Origin: Patiria pectinifera
Lineage: Eukaryota > Echinodermata > Asteroidea > Valvatida > Asterinidae
Direction of reading: 5' to 3'
Length of the DNA stretch: 64,000 nt
NCBI GenBank assembly: GCA_029964075.1
Contig: CM057140.1
Location: forward strand, 7,396,643 to 7,460,642
The notes beneath the pieces were generated by a model. The model saw only the letters and a program-made list of their open reading frames with translations, did no database searches and had not been told where the DNA came from. Both the position numbers and the translations under genes were made by a program. Shown here one piece after another: positions 57,243 through 64,000 of the stretch (its first letter is position 1; each line of letters starts with the position of its first letter).

Positions 57243-57820
57243 CTATGGCGGAAGACGACTGATCTGGACAGCTGGCAGGCTTGAAAGGAGGGCTAGTAGC
57301 CGGGGGAGTCTCTGGGGGCCCCGGCCTCTGGCTGCCGATAGTACCCGCCGGGGCTGAGGAGGCGGTTTGGGATGAACCTTCGCCAAATTTATCTTCTCTG
57401 TAGCTTTCATACGATCAGCTTCAGCATCCATACGCGTCTGAAACAGGTCTGCAAAGAGATCTCGCCCTTGGAAAGGAAGGAACTCGAGATACTTGCGAGC
57501 TTTATCAGAGGGCAGAAATATGGCATCCACAAATGCTACCCGTCAAGTAAGTTCGCTGAGAACTGCCCAAAGTGAGTTATCCAGACAGCGAAAGGCATGT
57601 CGGCTGGGATGGTGGAATCGGTTTGACACCCCTGGAATAAGTTTTCAGACAGTAGGAGTCAAAACACTGTATGGAGTATACCCAAACGAGTGGCGCTGTC
57701 AATGTTTTGAAGCGCCTTCTCGTTGCGGTTCTGGGCAGCGTCCGGAAACAAGGACGTAGTCGAAGCCCGAGTCAGAGGCAAGTTTATCACTCACATTGTC
57801 AGCAATGGTAGATGTGGTAA
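57243..57820 (-). pseudogene. DIRS gag-like ORF, C-terminal part
   Basis: Minus strand after the insertion: GLTTSTIADNVSDKLASDSG, CPEPQREGASKH, and DAIFLPSDKARKYLEFLPFQ, GRDLFADLFQTRMDAEADRM, then PKPPPQPRRVL and an R/G-rich end. The GRDLFAD-F region resembles the conserved end of DIRS ORF1. Frame breaks are present. Confidence 0.7.
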
Positions 57821-58843
57821 GACCAAACAAAAAATAATTCTGCATTCGAATACATGCCTTTCAAAATTAGGGTAGGTAGGTCGGATTTTTTTTTGTGTGC
57901 TGATAGAATGGGGTATTCAATTATATGCGAATTTCAGTCTGAACTATTTCCATTTGCACTATGAATGCAAAAAAGAAATTGCCACCAACTGTGATAAAAA
58001 CCTGCCTTAAATAATGTAAAAACTATTTACGGTGGGTAATCCTTAAAAATAAGAGAATTCAGGTCGCGTACACCACTATGCACAACACGAGTCACAACGG
58101 GAAACTGGCCAACAATGTCTGTATTTCGCAAGGTAAGCGTGCGTGATGCCCTGGGCGGGCAACAAACCTCGGGTCCCAGCAGGAAATTTTGGGCAAATTC
58201 AGGCTGCGCTGATTGCTGAAAGTACAACTGGTACAACCTCAAATAAGTTCATGAACATGGAAAATACAGACACGCACACAGACAAGAGAGATCAAATTCC
58301 GTGAATTTACTTGCAGAAATCTTCTTTCTCCATCGATGTTTACAGGGCATTTTTACGTTGTCAAACCCGACCTGCAACTACAGTGCACTCTGAGTCTGTC
58401 ATGCGCGCACTATCCATGTTGGCCTAACCTGCCACACAGACACAGGCATAGACTGGTTGCCGCATTTCGATAAAGCCTTTTTTGGCAAGTGCGCGGCGCA
58501 GCGGGAACCAGTACAGCATTGGCATTACTACACACGTGTTTTCATCACAGCAAACCACGCAGGCAATTTGCAATCGTGCGCGAAGGTAACTTGTAAAAAC
58601 AACGGAGATTCTTTCTCAAAAATAGCTCATGTAAGTAGGCAAACAAATAAATACAAGCGTTTTTGACGTAAAAAGGTTGTTGAGAGGCGTTTCTTGGAGG
58701 CAGAAATTTATATTTTTTAAATGTTTGTTTTTTAAATTAAATATTTAAATTTTGTTTTAACATGCTGATAAAATTGTTTGGGTCGCGCCGTAAAAATAGG
58801 GTCAGTCGGGTAACCGGATGCAGAATTATTAATTTTTTGGGCC
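57821..58843. mobile_element. ~1-kb TIR element inserted in the DIRS gag
   Basis: The left end (AAAAAATAATTCTGCATTCG ... AGGGTAGGTAGG) is mirrored at the right (CGGATGCAGAATTATT ... TTTTTTGGGCC). Related to the MITE at 10187-10441. The interior has an unrecognised 71-codon minus-strand frame (58027-58242). DIRS gag coding sense continues on either side. Confidence 0.7.
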
Positions 58844-59810
58844 AAAGGTACATGGGTTGTCTCGTCTGCCGGGAAGGAGTATGAACTCGGGCGGCGAGTA
58901 GGACAATGCACTTTGGGTTGGTCGAACACAGACTGGATCTGTTGAGAACACACCCGATCGAAGGGAACCACTGGGGTGGGATCAGGTTTGACTAGTAAGT
59001 CAGGAGCCGTTAGTCGTTTGAACGATTTCGGCTGTGTAGTAGGTGTAGACTGCACAGGTTCAGGGAACCCCAATACATGCGCCATGTCTCGTTGTACCAG
59101 GCGATAAAGAGTGGCCATGGAGGCGTAGTCGTGTCCTCTTCTTGTTCGGCCTCAAGAGGTGACTGAAAAGAGGCAACCTCTGGGTCCCCGGCAGAAGGTT
59201 CAGACGGCAAGTGCATAGGAACGCCAAGGGAACTCAGGGTGAATACCGACACGACTGGAGAGTCTGGTGGACGGGAAATCGTGTGGGGTATGTTAGGGCT
59301 TGAAGGCGGCCGAGGCTGATAAGGGGGCGACGAACCTGGATCAGCCATGGTAGTCTGTTTGGAGAAGGCTGACAAGGTTTCAGACAAGTTCTGAATTGCT
59401 TGAAGTACGTCCTTGTCCTTATGAGATGATTTATGTCGTTTGTGGCTGACAGAGGTATCAGTGGATATATCTGTCGACTTGCGTTTTTTCTTCTATTTCA
59501 GAGAAGAATCAGCTTCAGATTGTAGAGGGACCCCAGAGGCAGCTTGGAACTCTGATGTTAATGAATCACTCAGAGAAACCAAAGGCTGGGGTGAGCAGAG
59601 TTGAATCACTGTCCAAGCAGGTGGGGCCTTGGCACCCGTATCGCCGGGTATTGGGACCTCGGATACGGCCGATGAGGCCGGTGGAGTAACGGCAGACGCG
59701 GTCGTGTGGCCATCGGTCTCCTCTCGGGTGGCACCTGGGTGAATCTTTGAGGTGTTCTAGAGTTTGGAAATCACCGAAGATTTCTTCTTTGGGGGCCCAG
59801 CGGATGACAT
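58844..59810 (-). pseudogene. DIRS gag-like ORF, N-terminal part
   Basis: Starts at the ATG at 59810 (MSSAGPPKKKSSVISKL then an in-frame TAG). The same frame runs on through Pro/Ser-rich sequence with a second TAG near 59494, a Lys/His-rich patch (KKKRKSTDIS, SHKRHKSSHKDKD) and NLSETLSAFSKQTTM. A shift near 59110 leads to ATLYRLVQRDMAHVLGFPEP and YSFPADETTHVPLA, where the 1-kb insertion sits. Length, composition and its place ahead of RT fit DIRS ORF1. Confidence 0.72.
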
Positions 59811-60962
59811 GACTTCAGAACGGGGGAAAAAATGCCGGTATTAAATGATTGGGAGTTAACGAAAACTGCCAGTTAAATAACAGCCAATCGCAGATTAAAT
59901 AGCTGCTTTCGAATTGAAGAAGAAAGCACCGAGTATTCGGTGCAGCGTGAGGGATTTGGTAATAGCGAATATCACGCTGACTGGTTGTGTTTCATAAAAC
60001 TTTACAATCAATCTTATCCGGCCCAAATCAATCTTGTCTCCAAAATGAACCCTTAAATTTGCAATTAAACTTAGCTCCGTTTCAACAAGAAATTTAAGAT
60101 TGATACCAATCGCTGTGAGCAAAATCGCTGTGAATTGTCATGGGTTTTTAGCGGCTTTTGATGCAAAATCCTTGTGCTTTGCCTAGGGAGAGAGTCTTTA
60201 GGGACAGAAAGAACCTTTTGATGCATAGGATGACATTAAACATAAAAATGATGCCACTGAAGCACTTCAGGGGGGCGCTGCCAGGGGCCAAAATAATCCA
60301 TCACTTTTCAGTGAACACTTGACTTCATGTTTGGATGAGAACTCTGCAATTTTATTCTTTAAACCATAACATTATTTACACATCTAAAAAAAATATTTCA
60401 CAAAGACAACATTTAAATTCTCATTAAACTCAATTGATGCATGAAGGCATTTTTTTAAAAATAAACTTTAACATTTCATAAAGCCTTATTTTATTTTTGA
60501 TAAAATTTTGCCGAATTGAGTTTTGCAGACAATATGCCCAATGTAAAGATAAGTTCCACAATCATCATCGTTCAAGAGAAATGTCCCTTTTTCAAGAAAT
60601 GAACAAAGTTTTAATGAAAAAAAATTACCTTTACAACTATTGCTTGAAACATGCTTGCCACTAAAAGTATTACCCTAACTCTGTTTAATGTCTTTGATTT
60701 ATTTGTGAATTTAAGTTATTCATATAATTTAGATTGGGATATTTGAATCTAATTTACTGATGTATTGAATTAAATAAAGCCCACGTTAATTTGCAGAGAT
60801 TGAAGACACTCCAAGATGTCTTTCTGAACAGCCAATTTTTGTTTCATTATGTCCAACTTGGACTTATCAATTTGCAACAGTTCCTACTCCACTTCACAAT
60901 TTATTTTGTTTGTGGCCTTGACAAAATAAATTTCAAGGTGTCAAATAAGTCAATAGGCCTAC
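59811..60962. other. Possible DIRS 5' terminal region, then no recognised gene
   Basis: Hairpin GCACCGAGTATTCGGTGC at 59926-59943, and a TAATAGCGAATA phrase near 59960 resembling the MITE at 54218. Otherwise AT-rich, with no motifs. Confidence 0.4.
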
Positions 60963-61105
60963 ATGCAACTTCTTGGTCACCAACCAACTGCCAAAGAGAC
61001 CCGTCTCTGTCTCTTGTCCTAAGACTCCATACTTTCCATACTTTGTCTGCAGTGCCAAGGCATCTATGACTAGTTCAAATGTATCATTTGCCGGCATGGA
61101 TCCTC
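60963..61105 (-). CDS. Candidate exon after a Myb/SANT-like exon
   Basis: A strong acceptor (CTTTTCTCTTCCCAG) precedes a frame reading GSMPANDTFELVIDALALQT, then GVLGQETETGLFGSWLVT. A possible donor is GCAT/GTAGGC. The first two bases complete a Gly codon with the exon ending at 62439, giving VQAT-GGSMPAND. A TGG(G)..P junction after a Myb/SANT-like domain is usual in NAIF1-like and Harbinger-associated proteins. The downstream part is not recognised. Moderate-to-low certainty. Confidence 0.42.
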
Positions 61106-61379
61106 CTGGGAAGAGAAAAGTTTAGAACAGGAAATGAGATGGATTTCTTGAGAAAGGCATGGGTCTCTATTGAGTAACAGTTGACCAAACATACAATTTA
61201 TTTGTAGAGTTCAACACTATTATATTCTTGGAAGAGCAACAAACCTAAAAGAAATGTAAAACATATGGCACTGACATTTAAGTGTTTTTTTTTCTCAATC
61301 ACCACTTTTCCTCAAAGCCTGATTAAGAAATTCCTGTCTATTGTTAGGCAGGTGAAGCCAGTTTGAGGTATTGGTTTAC

Positions 61380-61590
61380 CAGTCATGCTGACTCGAGTCA
61401 TGTGACTTGGACTCGAGTCGGACTCGAGTCGCTATTTTTGTGACTTGTGACTTGACTTGTAAATACCAGCTTTGACTTGTGACTTGACTTGGACTTGCAA
61501 ACAATGACTTGTGACTTGACTTGGACTTGCAAAAAATGACTGACTTGACTTGGACTTGCAAAAAATGACTTGTTACCAACCCAAGTCAGA
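61380..61590. repeat. GACTTG / CGAGTC minisatellite, left block
   Basis: GGACTCGAGTCGGACTCGAG followed by repeats of GACTTGTGACTTGACTTGGA and GCAAACAATGACTTG. Peptides of SHKS type from here are artefacts. Confidence 0.88.
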
Positions 61591-62209
61591 AGCTACTCGA
61601 TTTTTTTTAATTGAAGTCGCCCATCACAAGGCCCAAAAGGCCACTCAAGGTGTTTATAAATGCAGTTTATAGATGCAGCGAGAAAGTTTCATTGCAGAAA
61701 ATTATCTCAGTGACTGAATCCAGTGAAATGAATAGTTGCCACTAGTTTCAAAAGTTTAAAATAAGACTGTCACAGCAAACTACAGTTTTCAATGACCAAG
61801 TCTCTTGCTTAATGTAATGGTTGAACAAACTTTGAAAGTAACCTTTCATGAAAAGAAAGCATACCTTTGTCAATTGCATGTAAAATACTTGATAGCTTAG
61901 CCCATTGGTAGGCGTTTAGTATGTATGAAAATTGAACAATAAAGTGTTAGTATACTACATGTAATCGAGTGAGTAAAGTCTTATTTTTCATGTCATCTCA
62001 ACATTTATTTCGACAATGTAAAATACATTTATTTAAGTATACAAAGGGCTAATATCCGACGGATATGTAATAAACTACAAGAATAGTAATTGCAACACAT
62101 TGGAAAAAGGGGAATTAAGGATGCATGTTCAAAATAACTCATAAGTTAACGCCAGGTTCTTTTTAAAGCTGAACAAAATAATGTGCAACTTGACGTGTTC
62201 TTGGACAAA

Positions 62210-62420
62210 GATAGTTGTGACTTGACTTGTGTTTAGACCAAACATGCCAAATGACTTGTGACTTGACTTGTGACTGGACCTTATGACTTGTGACTTGACT
62301 TGTGACTGGACCTAATGACTTGTGACTTGACTTGTGACTGGACCTTATGACTTGTGACTTGACTTGGACTTGCAAACAATGACTTGTGACTTGACTTGGA
62401 CTTGCAAAAAATGACTTGCT
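62210..62420. repeat. GACTTGTGACTTG minisatellite, right block
   Basis: About 29-base units (GACTTGTGACTTGACTTGTG, ACTGGACCT) repeated three to four times, ending in the GGACTTGCAAACAATGACTTG variant also seen at 61490-61570. The two blocks, same orientation, bracket ~600 bases of unique sequence. Confidence 0.88.
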
Positions 62421-62438
62421 GCCACCTCTGTGGTTTAC

Positions 62439-62577
62439 CTGTGGCCTGGACCTTCAACTCATTCCATTTATTTCTAACAGCCATCCAGTCCCTTATTTGT
62501 GGTCCTGCGGCTAGTCTGATCAACTGGGCTGCTTTGACCAGCATTTTTGCTTGTAGTTTCAACTTGATTAATAACCA
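62439..62577 (-). CDS. Candidate Myb/SANT-like DNA-binding exon
   Basis: The minus-strand frame is open from 62577 to donor CACAG/GTAAAC at 62439. It reads KMLVKAAQLIRLAAGPQIRD, then WMAVRNKWNELKVQAT. The V..KWN.LK..A pattern is the third helix of Myb/SANT-like (NAIF1/Harbinger-associated) domains. The upstream acceptor is unclear; candidates are at CAAG sites, with no pyrimidine tract. The phase joins cleanly to the exon at 61105. A related stretch with a one-base frame break lies at 63050-63212. Could be a transposon-derived remnant. Confidence 0.42.
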
Positions 62578-63079
62578 TTAAAAATCAGCTATTTTTGGCA
62601 GGTGTTGCAGTTAAAGTGCAATATTAAGAATATGAAATAAAATTTGCTCAAGCTCTTGTAATGGCAGGTACCAGAAACATTTGTTTCCATGCAATATTGC
62701 AATTATTTTGAGTCATGAGGGAAAATTCATAGTGTTGTACATTTGTGGCCAACTGTTGTTTCTGGCACTCTACAAGAGCAGTTATTCATACAAGACAAAA
62801 ATGAAACCGAGTCATTCAACCTGGCTTGATGTTCATCATATTGTTTAACATATGTCACATTTAGTCCCATAAGCTGGGAGGGACAGCCTCCCAACCCAAC
62901 TCTTTTTGGGGCCTACTTTTCTAAATACATTTTCAAGGAATACAAAGCACACTGTATGTGCAGTAATATTCAGAGATGGAATCAGGATTTTTGATTATAA
63001 CAGACTGGCACAGAATTGTTTGGTAGTTTAAAACAGAATTAACAGTAAACTAACTTAGAGTCAATAGTCTTACCTTACC

Positions 63080-63212
63080 TCTGGCCATTTTCATTTGGTT
63101 GTATTTGTGTGCTTGCACCTTACATGTCAGTCCATTTTCTTGCCTGTGAAATACCAGCCACTCTTACAGTGTCAGCACTTTTCATCCAGCATTTCTTCTT
63201 CCTTGTCTCAAC
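63080..63212 (-). pseudogene. Related Myb/SANT-like stretch, frame-broken
   Basis: Acceptor-like CTTACTTGGAAAG, then VETRKKKCWMKSADTVRVAG, then ISQARKWTDM and a TAA. Skipping one base gives KVQAHK, so RKWTDM-KVQAHK parallels RNKWNELKVQATGK of the exon at 62439. Probably a diverged duplicate of that exon. Confidence 0.3.
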
Positions 63213-63511
63213 CTTTCCAAGTAAGGAAAACAATAATAAGTGAATGCCATGAGGACCATGGGATTCAATATTCATGTATATCTTAAACCACTATCAGTAA
63301 CAGAGTTTCCCAGAGGTAATAAAGTGAATAAATGCTTTCAAATATCTTCCCATCAGCCTGTCCGCTGATTGTTTTGTGGTCAAAGCAAAAAATTACATGC
63401 CAGTACAAAACATAACGCATAAAAATGTTTTAATAATTATAATAGTGTTTTTGTTTTCCATAGATGAAAACAAAACAATGAAGGAATTGTTTTTGTAATT
63501 TATGCAGAAAC

Positions 63512-63690
63512 AAGTTAAGGGAATGTACAACATTTGCTCTTGCTGCAATTTTCAGTAGTAAATGGATTTGGGGGATTAGGATGTTATTACAAATATTGTT
63601 AAACTGACTTGTTTCACGTTTTGGGCTTGAAGATAATGGAAAAACCAAGAAAACCAATCATGCTATTGTTGTCTGGTTCACTGACCCCAC
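63512..63690 (+). repeat. Dispersed repeat K, copy 2
   Basis: Plus-strand homologue of 13651-13836: AAGGGAATGTACAACATTTG, TTGCTGCAATTTTCAG, AACCAAGAAAACCAA and TCTGGTTCACTGACCCC. Confidence 0.7.
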
Positions 63691-64000
63691 TTAACATCAA
63701 ACAGAGCAGTTTGTCGACTTAGGGGAATTGTAAGGTCAGAGAATCAGTCAAGCAGGCTTGTGGCCCTCCACAGGTGTGTAATCAATTGCAAAGAAAATGA
63801 GGAAAACTTAAATTAAGAGCAGTTTTAAACAAGTCAGGTGTGTTTACAAACACAAATGCCCCGCAACCGTGACTGTTCCCATGATGTACCTTGGTCACAT
63901 GGAACGTTCATTGCCAGCATTAGTGTCTTCTGTAGGTTTTATATGAATTAATCCCTAATCCCTATGATCTCAGAATAAATACAAGATTTCTATTGTTTTA
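63691..64000. other. No recognised features
   Basis: AT-rich sequence to the window edge, no motifs. Confidence 0.5.

Noticed and set aside
63080-63130. The HKYNQMKMAR stretch as the UTP14 core LKHxN..KWAK motif
   Set aside because: The resemblance is only a few residues, and the neighbouring RKWTDM pattern fits a Myb/SANT-like duplicate better.
54005-64000. Upstream UTP14 exons (N-terminal half)
   Set aside because: The minus strand was read for the conserved core before the ARNLL segment and nothing convincing was found; they probably lie beyond the window.

Overview
This window is animal nuclear DNA, probably from a marine invertebrate and most likely a deuterostome. It has spliced exons with GT-AG boundaries, long introns, no operons, AT-rich sequence, and a dense mix of non-LTR, Penelope, DIRS, tRNA-SINE, P-like, TIR/foldback and Helitron-like elements. 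The species cannot be fixed by reading alone. Almost all of the 64 kb is transposon-derived. Most open frames are decayed transposon genes or chance frames through repeats.

The one confidently identified host gene is UTP14, a small-subunit processome (rRNA maturation) protein, on the minus strand. Three exons are seen: 53995-53199, 52761-52662 and 34331-34062 (last exon with stop). Their splice phases join exactly. The 5' exons were not found. The penultimate and last exons are separated by an intron of about 18.3 kb filled with repeats. A second, weaker candidate on the same strand is a pair of phase-compatible exons (62577-62439 and 61105-60963) resembling a Myb/SANT-like DNA-binding family.

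Layout: 1-4.5 kb, a young tandem triplication whose ~1.8-kb unit holds a THAP9/P-element-like transposase exon and a tRNA-SINE. 4.5-5.0 kb, a Penelope RT fragment. 5.6-7.9 kb, MITEs, a Helitron-like end and a tRNA-derived SINE bounded by 52-bp direct repeats. 7.9-13.4 kb, LINE A, split in its endonuclease by a 2,166-bp TIR transposon that itself carries LINE fragments and a MITE. 14.6-15.7 kb, CGAGTC repeats interrupted by a MITE with a 9-bp target duplication. 15.8-19.0 kb, a long-TIR element whose ends are themselves palindromes. 19.2-22.5 kb, LINE B (CR1/L2/Rex-like) with a (TTGAA)n tail. 23.6-25.7 kb, a TIR element. 26.8-29.05 kb, a foldback element with arms of palindromic ~21-mers. 29.7-33.3 kb, a large inverted repeat. 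35.3-47.6 kb (UTP14 intron), a mosaic of Helitron/Helentron-like repeats packed with TGACGTCA, CCGGAAGT and CACGTG motifs and paired hairpin modules. 49.9-51.8 kb, LINE C. 55.8-59.8 kb, a DIRS-like gag and RT/RNase H remnant. 61.4-62.4 kb, GACTTG minisatellites.

The mobile elements appear inactive as coding units: every reverse transcriptase or transposase seen has stops, frameshifts or missing domains. Several insertions can be dated relative to each other by nesting, target duplications and paralogous empty sites. The most unusual structures are the foldback arms, the paired-hairpin modules and the cis-motif-dense intronic repeats.
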